Below, piece by piece: positions 1 to 5,761 of a stretch of 6,105 nucleotides of DNA (positions are counted from its first letter, which is position 1; each line of letters opens with the position of its first letter). The stretch spans positions 1 to 6,105 of the forward strand of contig CALCPC010000767.1 of the NCBI GenBank assembly GCA_937900975.1, read 5' to 3'. The translations under genes were made by a program, and so were the position numbers. The DNA comes from an uncultured Paracoccaceae bacterium. Lineage in GTDB: Bacteria; Pseudomonadota; Alphaproteobacteria; Rhodobacterales; Rhodobacteraceae. Below the pieces are notes generated by a model, which saw only the letters and a program-made list of their open reading frames with translations, made no database searches and was not told the origin of the DNA.

Positions 1-1
1 G

Positions 2-682
2 GCTTTGGCGTTCACGCTGGCCTATACGTTCATCGTCACCCCTTGTGTGATCGTGCTCGGCCTATTTCTCGCGCTTGCCGTGAACTCCCTTCCCAGTCTT
101 TTGAAGGGCCCTACGATTTTCGTGTCGCTTCTGCCGATGATCATCACGCCGCTGATCGGCTCTCTTATCCTGTTTTGGATGATCGATGCGCAGGGCGTGA
201 TCGGCAAGACGCTGCAATGGCTTTTTGACGACCCGGAGCTTAGTCTGAAAGCCTCCCCCACGCTGACATGGATCACCCTTTTCACCTATGGCATCTGGTC
301 ATCGGCGCCGTTCGCCTTCATCGTGTTTTACGCCGGTCTCCAAACCGTACCGGGCGAGACGTTGGAGGCGGCCATGATCGACGGCGCCTCGCGGTGGGAG
401 CGGGTGCGCTATGTCGTGATCCCCTACATGCTGCCGCTGGTTGTCTTCATCACACTGATGCAGCTTATGGACAATTTCCGGGTTTTTGAGCCGATCGTGG
501 GCTTCGCGGCCGAGGCGAACGCAACCTCGCTGTCCTGGATCATCTACAACGATCTGCGGGGCGAATTTCAACAGTTCGGCTCTGCCGCCGCCACGTCGAT
601 GCTGACAATTATCGGGGTGGCATTCCTTCTGATGCCGGTGCTGATCCGCACCTGGGCCGATTTCAACCGCAAGCGAGCTTAA
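2..682 (+). CDS. Sugar-type ABC transporter permease, MalF-like (5' truncated)
   Basis: Inner-membrane permease of a binding-protein-dependent ABC importer of the carbohydrate (MalF/UgpA-like) class. The reading frame is already open at the left edge, so the true start lies upstream. About 226 residues remain of a family usually near 290-310, which suggests that the N-terminal cytoplasmic part and first helix are missing. Hydrophobic stretches are visible at roughly residues 5-28, 36-60, 86-112, 137-158 and 195-215, counted from the TTG at base 5. The ATPase-docking EAA loop is clear: E121-A-A-M-I-D-G127, followed by the usual hydrophobic-proline segment up to P144 (bases about 365-436). The stop codon TAA ends 1 nt before the next permease gene, so the two are co-transcribed and form a heterodimeric channel. 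The family assignment is secure. The substrate cannot be read from the permease; sugar, polyol or glycerol-phosphate-like solutes are typical. Confidence 0.93.
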   Translation, partial: ALAFTLAYTFIVTPCVIVLGLFLALAVNSLPSLLKGPTIFVSLLPMIITPLIGSLILFWMIDAQGVIGKTLQWLFDDPELSLKASPTLTWITLFTYGIWSSAPFAFIVFYAGLQTVPGETLEAAMIDGASRWERVRYVVIPYMLPLVVFITLMQLMDNFRVFEPIVGFAAEANATSLSWIIYNDLRGEFQQFGSAAATSMLTIIGVAFLLMPVLIRTWADFNRKRA

Positions 683-683
683 G

Positions 684-1562
684 ATGTCCGTAGCCACGCG
701 CCGTCCTCCCGCCCTCGTCATCGCCTCAACAGCGTTCATTATCTTGTGGATACTCGTCGCGGCGTTCCCGTTTTTCTGGACGCTTTGGGGCTCTTTCAAA
801 GTGCAGGCCGACTTCTTCTCGCGCGGCGACTGGATGGATGCGATCTGGGGCACGCGCACGGTTGTCGAAACCGGGACGGCCTTCACCGGCCAGGCCTATG
901 AGGGCGCGTGGATCGAGCAGAATTTTTGGCGCGCTGTTCTCAACACCATGATCGTGGTCGTCTGCACGGTGGTGATTTCGCTGACCTTTGGCACGCTTGG
1001 CGGGTTCGCCTTGGCACGCTCGGGCTTTCGCTATGCCTTCTGGCTCTTGATGATCGCGCTTGTCTTTCGCGCGATGCCGCACATCACGCTGGTCTCTGGC
1101 TACCTGCTACCGTTTTTTGAGTGGAACCTTTGGGGCCATTTGCCCACGGCGATTATCGTTCTTGTGGCGATCAACCAACCCTTTACGCTGTGGATGCTAC
1201 ACTCCTTTTTCCTGAATATCCCCAAGGATTTGGATGAGAGTGCGATGGTCGATGGCTGCACCCGGTTCGAAGCGTTCCGTCGCGTCATCATTCCGGTGAT
1301 GTGGCCCGGCGTGATCACAACGGGCCTTTTTTCGTTCCTTCTTGCCTATAACGATTTTGCCGTGACGGCGATGCTGCTGAGCCAAGACAACCAGACCATG
1401 GTGCCGAAGATCGCAAGCTTTCTTGGCACCACCCAAGTCGAGGGCAACGTGATGTTCGCTGTGGCCGCGGTCGTCTCGGCCACAGCGCCGCTTTTCGTAC
1501 TGATCATGGTTTTCCAGCGCCAGATCGTCAGCGGCTTGACCGCTGGGGCAGTGAAAGGGTGA
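684..1562 (+). CDS. Sugar-type ABC transporter permease, MalG-like
   Basis: Second inner-membrane subunit of the same importer, 292 residues, full length for the MalG/UgpE-like family. A first helix lies at about residues 11-35. It is followed by an external segment of about 50 residues, then helices near 86-110, 117-145, 154-172, 207-225 and 257-278. The EAA loop reads E185-S-A-M-V-D-G191 with P204 downstream, and contacts the ATPase. The C-terminus ends in the family-typical GLTAGAVKG, which confirms that the 3' end is intact. The ATG lies 1 nt after the upstream permease stop. Only a weak AAGCGAG element precedes it, so translation probably depends on reinitiation. The gene overlaps the next one by 4 nt. 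The transport substrate is unknown. Neither the binding protein nor the ATPase is present in the window; they are expected upstream or elsewhere. Confidence 0.95.
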   Translation: MSVATRRPPALVIASTAFIILWILVAAFPFFWTLWGSFKVQADFFSRGDWMDAIWGTRTVVETGTAFTGQAYEGAWIEQNFWRAVLNTMIVVVCTVVISLTFGTLGGFALARSGFRYAFWLLMIALVFRAMPHITLVSGYLLPFFEWNLWGHLPTAIIVLVAINQPFTLWMLHSFFLNIPKDLDESAMVDGCTRFEAFRRVIIPVMWPGVITTGLFSFLLAYNDFAVTAMLLSQDNQTMVPKIASFLGTTQVEGNVMFAVAAVVSATAPLFVLIMVFQRQIVSGLTAGAVKG

Positions 1563-2617
1563 GCGACCAACTGCTTGAATCCCGGCCGGAGGTGGCGGCG
1601 CATCGGCCCGCCAAATCCGACCCCATCCAGACCGCCAAGGCGATTGCCCGGGCCGCCACCGCCGATCTGCGCCAGGCCAGGCCGGATACGGTGGCGGATC
1701 TTCTTGCCCGGCACACCGCGCCGGGCTGGCATTGGCGCGGGATGCATCCGTTTCATGAGCAAACGGGGGCCGAGGCGGTCGCAGCGGCGTTCTGGCAGCC
1801 GTTTCTATCCGCGTTCAGCCGGGTTCAGCGGCGTGAAGACATCTTTTTCGCTGGCGAAAACTCCTTGGCGCCCGGCACTTGGACGGTCTCGATGGGCCAT
1901 CTTATGGGCCTTTTCGACGCGCCATTCCTCGGCATTCCACCGCACCGGCGGATCGCGATGCTGCGCTACGCAGAGTTTCACCGGATCGAGGGCAACAGGA
2001 TCGTGGAAACGGCCTTTTTCTGCGATCTTGTGCATCTGATGATGCAGGTTGGGCTTCGCCCGCTGCCGCCGCAATCGGGCGCGCATTTGGTTCAGCCCGG
2101 GCCGATGACCCATGACGGGATCCTGGATGCGCGCCACGATCCGGCCGAGGGCGCCAAAACGCTCGCCCTGAGCGATGCCATGTGCACGGCCATCAACACC
2201 CACACGCGTTTTGGCGGCCCGGAGGAAGAGCTTAACGCCCATTGGCATGACGATATGTTGTGGTGGGGTCCGGCGGGCAGCGGCGCGACCTACACGATTG
2301 AGCGCTACATTACCCAGCACCAACAGCCCTTTAGAACCCGGATCCGCGACCGCCAGTTCAACGGACATATCTGCCGGATTGGGGAGGGCAACTATGGCGG
2401 CTTTTTCGGTTGGCCTAACCTGTCCCTGCGGATTGAGCGGGGCTACATGGGCATGACCGCCGGTGGCATGGCCGATATGCGGGTCGTTGATCTTTACCGC
2501 CGCGACGGCGACAAACTGGCCGAGAATTGGGTGTTCATCGACATGCTGCATTTTCTGAACATGCAGGGGCTCGACGTGTTGGAGCGGATGCGGACAGAGG
2601 GGCTCGGCGCACCCTGA
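1559..2617 (+). CDS. Two-domain SnoaL-like (NTF2-fold) protein in ABC importer operon
   Basis: A 352-residue protein built from two SnoaL/NTF2-like alpha+beta cone domains, at about residues 30-170 and 200-345. Each half ends in a strand-helix element with the pattern D-x-x-H followed by G-L: D156/H159 with G165-L166 in the first, D328/H331 with G337-L338 in the second. Before these elements come the family-typical GIPPHRR (residues 125-131), and GMTAGG (298-303) at the corresponding place in the second half. SnoaL-family proteins act as cyclases, hydrolases or isomerases on small carbonyl compounds, or only bind ligands. The actual reaction here is unknown. There is no signal peptide, so it is cytoplasmic. 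The GTG start at 1559 shares GTGA with the stop of the MalG-like gene; the first in-frame ATG would be residue 62, inside the first domain. Co-translation with the importer suggests it handles the imported solute or a derivative. The family call is fairly sure; the function is not. Confidence 0.85.
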   Translation: MSDQLLESRPEVAAHRPAKSDPIQTAKAIARAATADLRQARPDTVADLLARHTAPGWHWRGMHPFHEQTGAEAVAAAFWQPFLSAFSRVQRREDIFFAGENSLAPGTWTVSMGHLMGLFDAPFLGIPPHRRIAMLRYAEFHRIEGNRIVETAFFCDLVHLMMQVGLRPLPPQSGAHLVQPGPMTHDGILDARHDPAEGAKTLALSDAMCTAINTHTRFGGPEEELNAHWHDDMLWWGPAGSGATYTIERYITQHQQPFRTRIRDRQFNGHICRIGEGNYGGFFGWPNLSLRIERGYMGMTAGGMADMRVVDLYRRDGDKLAENWVFIDMLHFLNMQGLDVLERMRTEGLGAP

Positions 2618-2961
2618 TCCGCCGTCCCATCTGGGAGGAAACGCCGTTTCGTGCGGCGACCGAACCCCACCGGGTGCACGCGACGGTTTGCGGCGCTTAG
2701 ACCCCCCTCAGAGAGAGCCGGGGCTCGCCAGACTGCGGTCTTTGCTAAGACTAGGCCCCGCCTCGGCGCGAGGGCGAGACGTTTTTCGGTCAAACGCGTC
2801 GCGACCGGCAAGCCCATGGAAACTCAACGCCCTACTGATTTCAGAGCGGTGTTCGCTGAGCCGATGCGAACGAAGACTGCTCCAAAACGCCAGCCGGCGG
2901 AGCGCCGTTCTTCAGCCCAAAGGCCGCTCTTCTAGTCCGGCGCGAACGCGCATTGTGGGCA

Positions 2962-3023
2962 GTTTTGTCGCAATCGGGTCGAAAACCCCAGTCACGGGAT
3001 CGGCAAAACGCTGATCTTTTGCC
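2962..3023. repeat. Overlapping inverted repeats (two mutually exclusive hairpins)
   Basis: The segment CGGCAAAAC (3001-3009) can pair with GTTTTGTCG (2962-2970): nine pairs in plus-strand RNA, one of them G-U. That stem encloses a smaller GGGT/ACCC stem (2976-2979 with 2985-2988). Alternatively GGCAAAA (3002-3008) pairs perfectly with TTTTGCC (3017-3023) over an 8-nt loop. The two folds use the same bases and cannot form together. No gene start lies just downstream on either strand, so a regulatory role is only conjecture. Confidence 0.4.
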
Positions 3024-3132
3024 CGTCGTCCTTTGGGCCAGTTCGGACATGAAAGACCCAAGACCGCGGCGATTGCCACCCCGCCGCACCGTCGCCGCCG
3101 GCTGGCGCAATCGGGCGACAACACACGGGCAG

Positions 3133-3190
3133 GCCCCGGCGGTTGCGCGCGGGGCATGCCAGAGCGGCGCCCGCGCCCAACCGCCCCGGC
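3133..3190 (-). terminator. Strong hairpin downstream of peroxiredoxin, probable terminator
   Basis: A long inverted repeat begins 16 nt beyond the peroxiredoxin stop codon. GGCGGTTG (3138-3145) pairs with CAACCGCC (3178-3185), and GCGCGGG (3147-3153) pairs with CCCGCGC (3170-3176). This gives 15 of 16 pairs with a single C-C mismatch and a 16-nt loop. Three more pairs (3133-3135 with 3188-3190) follow beyond a two-base mismatch. On the minus strand the hairpin is followed by GTGTGTTGT, which is T-rich but not a true T tract. It therefore fits an imperfect intrinsic terminator or a 3'-end-protecting stem for the peroxiredoxin mRNA. Confidence 0.5.
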
Positions 3191-3205
3191 AGGCTGGCCG
3201 ACGGA

Positions 3206-3694
3206 TCACATGGCAGCCAAAAGCGCCTCGGCAGAACTGGTCGACACGTCGCCCGGCGAATCCTCAACATGCAAAAGCGAGACCTTGCCGCCATCCGCCA
3301 GGATCGCAAACCGCAGCGCCCGGTTGATCAGCCCCACGGGCGGCGCGTCGAAGGTCAGGCCAAGCGCCCCAACAAAGGCGCCCTCGGGGTCGGCCATCAG
3401 CCGGATGCCATCGGCCGGTGCCCCGGTCGCGTCGCCCCATGCTTTGACCACGAAAGGATCGTTGACCGTGACGCACACGACCGTGTCGACGCCCTTCGCC
3501 TTCAAATCATCCATGTTCTTTTGAAAGCTTGGCAGATGCTCGGACGTGCATGTGCCCGTAAAGGCCCCTGGCATCCCAAGAACGACGGCTTTGCCACCGC
3601 CCAGAACGTCCGCCACACTGACGGAGGTTGGCCCATCCGGCCCCACTTCCATCAATGTGCCCTCTGGCAGCATCTCTCCCACGGATATCGGCAT
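3206..3694 (-). CDS. Peroxiredoxin, Prx5-type thiol peroxidase
   Basis: A 162-residue cytoplasmic peroxiredoxin of the Prx5 (AhpC/TSA superfamily, type II) group, full length for the family. It reduces hydrogen peroxide and organic hydroperoxides using a peroxidatic cysteine. The active-site motif P42-G-A-F-T46-G-T-C49 contains that cysteine and the conserved Thr. R128 in NRALRFAIL is the likely catalytic Arg. C74, in VVCVTVNDPFVV, matches the second cysteine of plant and bacterial type II enzymes. No C-terminal resolving cysteine, as in human PRDX5, is present. The enzyme is therefore probably regenerated by glutaredoxin/glutathione or thioredoxin without a conventional resolving pair. The start at 3694 is chosen because AGGAGG sits 6 nt upstream and MPISVGEMLPEG is a normal family N-terminus. 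The frame stays open upstream to 4012, but only through low-complexity sequence antisense to the flavoprotein gene. It is divergent from that gene, with 98 nt between them. Confidence 0.95.
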   Translation of the reverse strand: MPISVGEMLPEGTLMEVGPDGPTSVSVADVLGGGKAVVLGMPGAFTGTCTSEHLPSFQKNMDDLKAKGVDTVVCVTVNDPFVVKAWGDATGAPADGIRLMADPEGAFVGALGLTFDAPPVGLINRALRFAILADGGKVSLLHVEDSPGDVSTSSAEALLAAM

Positions 3695-3698
3695 CTGA

Positions 3699-3706
3699 CC
3701 CCTCCT
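3699..3706 (-). promoter_or_regulatory. Ribosome binding site of the peroxiredoxin gene
   Basis: The minus strand reads AGGAGGGG, then TCAG, then ATG. The AGGAGG core is 6 nt from the start codon. This fixes the start at 3694 and rules out the longer upstream reading frame. Confidence 0.85.
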
Positions 3707-3709
3707 GGA

Positions 3710-3737
3710 TTGCCATTCTGAACCAGGCTCATATAGG
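3710..3737. promoter_or_regulatory. Overlapping divergent promoter region (peroxiredoxin / flavoprotein)
   Basis: The 98-nt region between the two divergent starts holds one AT-rich island, CATATAGG (3730-3737). Read rightward, TTGCCA (3710-3715) and TATAGG (3732-3737) form a sigma70-like pair with a 16-nt spacer, about 55 nt before the flavoprotein ATG. Read leftward, the same island gives CTATATG, a good -10 about 40 nt before the peroxiredoxin ATG, but without a convincing -35. Shared -10 sequence implies that the two promoters compete or are regulated together. No OxyR-type site could be confirmed by eye. This is based only on consensus similarity. Confidence 0.4.
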
Positions 3738-3792
3738 CTCTGGCGCGGGATGCACAGGGGGCTTGTCCCCCCGATTGCCGACGGGGGCGCGC

Positions 3793-5007
3793 ATGGCGGG
3801 AATTGTGGTGGTGGGTGCGGGCCAGGCGGGGGCGACGCTGGTCGAGACGCTGCGGTCGGAGGGGTATGACGGCCCCCTGACCCTGATCGGGGCCGAGCCG
3901 CATCTCCCCTATCAGCGTCCACCGCTGTCGAAGAAATACCTGCTTGGCGACATGACGGTTGAGCGGCTCTACCTGCGACCTCTAACCTTTTATGAGGAGC
4001 GGGGCATCGCACTGCGCCTTGGCCAGACGGTCCAGCGGATCGATTGCGCGGCGGGGCTGGTTCACTTTGCCGATGGTCCGCAGCTTGCCTATGATCAGCT
4101 TGCCTTGACCACCGGCTCTATCCCGCGCGCGCTGCCCGCGGAAATCGGCGGCGCCCTCGACGGCGTCTACACCGTCCGCACGCTTGGCGATATCGATGCG
4201 ATGGCGCCGGCGTTTCAACCGGGGCGCCGGCTGTTGATTGTCGGTGGCGGCTATATCGGGCTAGAGGCCGCAGCCGGCGCCGCGGCCCGCGGCCTTCGCG
4301 TGACGCTGATCGAGCGGGAGAAACGCATCCTTGCCCGCGGCGCCGCCGCTGAAAGCGCTGCCTATTTCCGCGACCTTCACCAACGCCACGGGGTCGAGAT
4401 CCAAGAGGGTACGGGTCTGACGCGGCTGACCGGGCAACAGGCGGTCGATGGCGCGCTTTTGTCGGATGGACGCAAGATCGATGCGGATCTTGTCGTCGTT
4501 GGCATCGGCATCGATCCCGATACGCGGCTTGCGGCCGAGGCCGGTCTGGTGCTGCACAACGGGATTGCCGTCGATGAGCAGGGGCGGTCTTCAGACCCGC
4601 GCGTCTTTGCCGCCGGCGATGCAACATCCTTTCCCCATGACGGCCGGCGACTGCGTCTTGAATCGGTGCCAAACGCGATCGAACAAGCCAGCGTCGTTGC
4701 CCGTGTCATGCTGGGCCAAAACGTCCGCTACACCGCGCGACCTTGGTTCTGGTCCGACCAATACGATGTAAAACTGCAAATCGCAGGGCTGAACACAGGC
4801 TATGACCGCACCATCGCCCGCCCCGGCGCGCGACCCGGGGCGCATTCGGTTTGGTACTTTAGGGGTGACCGTCTTATCGCCATCGACGCCATGAACGATG
4901 CCCGGGCCTATCGCCTCGGCAAAGGGTGGGTTGAGGCGGGCCTTTCGCCCGACCCCGCGGCGCTTGCATCGCCCGACACCGATCTCAAATCTCTCAGCGC
5001 GGCATAA
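3793..5007 (+). CDS. FAD/NAD(P)H-dependent ferredoxin (rubredoxin) reductase-type oxidoreductase
   Basis: A 404-residue flavoprotein of the oxygenase-coupled ferredoxin/putidaredoxin/rubredoxin reductase family (BphA4/CamA-like). It passes electrons from NAD(P)H through FAD to a small iron-sulfur protein. The N-terminus carries the FAD dinucleotide motif G8-A-G10-Q-A-G13. It is followed by PYQRPPLSK (39-47), the family signature near the flavin. A second Rossmann motif, G151-G-G-Y-I-G156-L-E, binds the nicotinamide nucleotide, and acidic E174 after it favours NADH. VFAAGDAT (271-278) is the second FAD-contact motif. The C-terminal reductase domain starts with PWFWSDQYDVKLQIAG (317-332). The ATG at 3793 puts MAGIVVVGAG directly at the first strand; it has only a weak GGGGG element upstream. 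The extra upstream frame runs into the divergent peroxiredoxin gene and is rejected. No ferredoxin, rubredoxin or oxygenase gene is in the window, so the electron acceptor is unknown. rsmD follows after 3 nt. Confidence 0.93.
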   Translation: MAGIVVVGAGQAGATLVETLRSEGYDGPLTLIGAEPHLPYQRPPLSKKYLLGDMTVERLYLRPLTFYEERGIALRLGQTVQRIDCAAGLVHFADGPQLAYDQLALTTGSIPRALPAEIGGALDGVYTVRTLGDIDAMAPAFQPGRRLLIVGGGYIGLEAAAGAAARGLRVTLIEREKRILARGAAAESAAYFRDLHQRHGVEIQEGTGLTRLTGQQAVDGALLSDGRKIDADLVVVGIGIDPDTRLAAEAGLVLHNGIAVDEQGRSSDPRVFAAGDATSFPHDGRRLRLESVPNAIEQASVVARVMLGQNVRYTARPWFWSDQYDVKLQIAGLNTGYDRTIARPGARPGAHSVWYFRGDRLIAIDAMNDARAYRLGKGWVEAGLSPDPAALASPDTDLKSLSAA

Positions 5008-5010
5008 CCC

Positions 5011-5580
5011 TTGCGGATCGTCGGGGGTGCCTGGCGGGGCACAGCACTCACCAGTCTTGGCGCCGGGGATGCGCGGGCGGCGCTGCGGCCCACGACCGAC
5101 AAAACACGGGAGAGCCTTTTTAACCTTCTCCTCCATGGGCCCTACCCCGCGTTTGACGGCGTCCATGTGCTGGATCTTTTCGCCGGCACCGGCGCCCTGG
5201 GGTTAGAGGCGCTGTCCCGCGGCGCCGCAACGGCCACTTTCGTTGACAAAGGCGCGACAGCCGCCGGCCTGATCCGGCGCAACATCACGGCAACCGGCGC
5301 CGCTGGGCGGGCCACCCTGATCCGCCGCGATGCAACGCGTCTTGGCGCAAACGGCGCGCCCCCCGCAGCGCTCGTTCTTCTCGACCCGCCCTATGGCAGC
5401 GGTCTCGGCGCCCCAGCGCTGATCGCGGCGCGGCAGGGGGGATGGATCGCGGACGGCGCCACGGTCGTCTGGGAAGACGCCGCGCCCGCCGCTCCGCCCG
5501 CGGGGTTCGCGCTCCTGGATCGGCGCCGGTATGGCGGCACGCATCTAAACTTCCTCTCCACCCTGCCCAAATCGCTTTGA
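5011..5580 (+). CDS. rsmD: 16S rRNA (guanine(966)-N2)-methyltransferase RsmD
   Basis: A 189-residue S-adenosylmethionine-dependent methyltransferase that methylates the N2 of G966 (E. coli numbering) in 16S rRNA within the small subunit. Family hallmarks appear in order: N-terminal MRIVGGAWRG; RPTTDKTRESLFN (26-38); the SAM-binding motif I DLFAGTGALGLEALSRG (55-71) with D79 at the end of the next strand; and the catalytic D125-P-P-Y128. The length is normal. The start is TTG at 5011, only 3 nt after the flavoprotein TAA, and it gives the canonical N-terminus; no ATG or GTG fits. There is no good separate ribosome binding site, so translation probably depends on ribosomes finishing the flavoprotein gene. 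The two genes have no known mechanistic link. I see no clear terminator after it. Confidence 0.93.
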   Translation: MRIVGGAWRGTALTSLGAGDARAALRPTTDKTRESLFNLLLHGPYPAFDGVHVLDLFAGTGALGLEALSRGAATATFVDKGATAAGLIRRNITATGAAGRATLIRRDATRLGANGAPPAALVLLDPPYGSGLGAPALIAARQGGWIADGATVVWEDAAPAAPPAGFALLDRRRYGGTHLNFLSTLPKSL

Positions 5581-5609
5581 GCGGGCCGAAACCGCGATGG
5601 CGCCGCCGG

Positions 5610-5624
5610 GTGACAACAAGTCAC
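5610..5624. repeat. Perfect inverted repeat between rsmD and the next operon
   Basis: GTGAC (5610-5614) and GTCAC (5620-5624) form a perfect dyad around AACAA, followed at 5626-5631 by the palindrome TGATCA. It begins 30 nt after the rsmD stop and 137 nt before the next start. There is no T tract, so it is not a clear terminator. It could be an operator for the downstream iron-sulfur subunit operon or chance. Confidence 0.3.
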
Positions 5625-5709
5625 TTGATCATCGCCGCCTGATCGCGAACGGTGGTGGCGGACACCGGGCAACGTTCCGGACCGAAGCCATGATCGGCCC
5701 ATGCCACGC

Positions 5710-5737
5710 TTGGACAGGCCACAAAGCGACGTAAGGC
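5710..5737 (+). promoter_or_regulatory. Possible promoter of the molybdenum hydroxylase operon
   Basis: TTGGAC (5710-5715), with TTGGACA overlapping a TTGACA-like -35, is followed after 16 nt by TAAGGC (5732-5737), a weak -10. The pair lies about 25 nt before the GTG start. The position is sensible for a new operon after the 181-nt gap, but the match is only moderate. Confidence 0.3.
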
Positions 5738-5750
5738 TGCGAAATGCAGG

Positions 5751-5755
5751 GGAGG
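5751..5755 (+). promoter_or_regulatory. Ribosome binding site deciding the GTG start at 5762
   Basis: GGAGG lies 6 nt before GTG 5762. An in-frame ATG at 5744 overlaps the region just before this motif and has no site of its own, so the GTG is preferred. Confidence 0.8.
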
Positions 5756-5761
5756 AACCGC

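Larger units (their letters stand above)
2618..3205. other. 588-nt non-coding gap between convergent genes
   Basis: This gap separates the ends of the SnoaL-like gene (plus strand) and the peroxiredoxin gene (minus strand). Open frames exist on both strands, but their translations are arginine-, alanine- and proline-rich low-complexity sequence with no recognisable domain. I see no coding gene, tRNA fold or insertion-sequence ends. It does contain a Shine-Dalgarno-like GGGAGGAA (2633-2640) with no gene behind it. It also holds many short inverted repeats: CGCCG/CGGCG (2642-2658), GAGCC/GGCTC (2715-2726), CCTCG/CGAGG (2761-2773), GCGCG/CGCGC (2940-2951), the pair of competing hairpins at 2962-3023 and the long hairpin at 3133-3190. 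The tail end probably supplies the peroxiredoxin terminator. The rest could be decayed DNA or hold an untranslated RNA, which I cannot tell from sequence alone. Confidence 0.6.

Noticed and set aside
299..886. Minus-strand frame (195 residues) across the two permease genes
   Set aside because: It is antisense to conserved EAA-loop coding sequence, and its composition is His/Arg/Gln-rich without recognisable motifs.
1805..2551. Long minus-strand frame (248 residues) opposite the SnoaL-like gene
   Set aside because: Long antisense frames are common in GC-rich genes. The translation shows no domain, while the opposite strand has clear SnoaL features.
2696..2749. Possible three-way RNA junction (CTTAG/CTAAG enclosing GAGCC/GGCTC and AGAC/GTCT stems)
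   Set aside because: Stems are only 4-5 pairs, which is expected by chance in such sequence, and the fold does not match tRNA or any RNA family I recognise.
2651..3014. Overlapping plus-strand frames (2651-2935 and 2688-3014) in the gap, one preceded by GGGAGGAA
   Set aside because: The translations are Arg/Ala/Pro-rich low-complexity with no domain, and the ribosome binding site spacing of 12 nt is too long. They are most likely non-coding.
2969..3115. Ten-base direct repeat CGCAATCGGG at 2969-2978 and 3106-3115
   Set aside because: Only two copies with no regular unit or extended similarity. It is not a CRISPR array or mobile-element repeat and could be chance in GC-rich DNA.
3628..3792. 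In-frame upstream extension of the flavoprotein gene
   Set aside because: It overlaps the divergent peroxiredoxin start and its ribosome binding site, and it places 55 unrelated residues before the canonical FAD-binding N-terminus.
3695..4012. In-frame upstream extension of the peroxiredoxin gene to 268 residues
   Set aside because: The added 106 residues are Pro/Arg/Ser-rich, lie antisense to the flavoprotein gene, and are unnecessary given the AGGAGG site directly before ATG 3694.
4118..5166. Minus-strand frames opposite the flavoprotein and rsmD genes
   Set aside because: They are Arg-rich shadow frames opposite well-supported conserved proteins.
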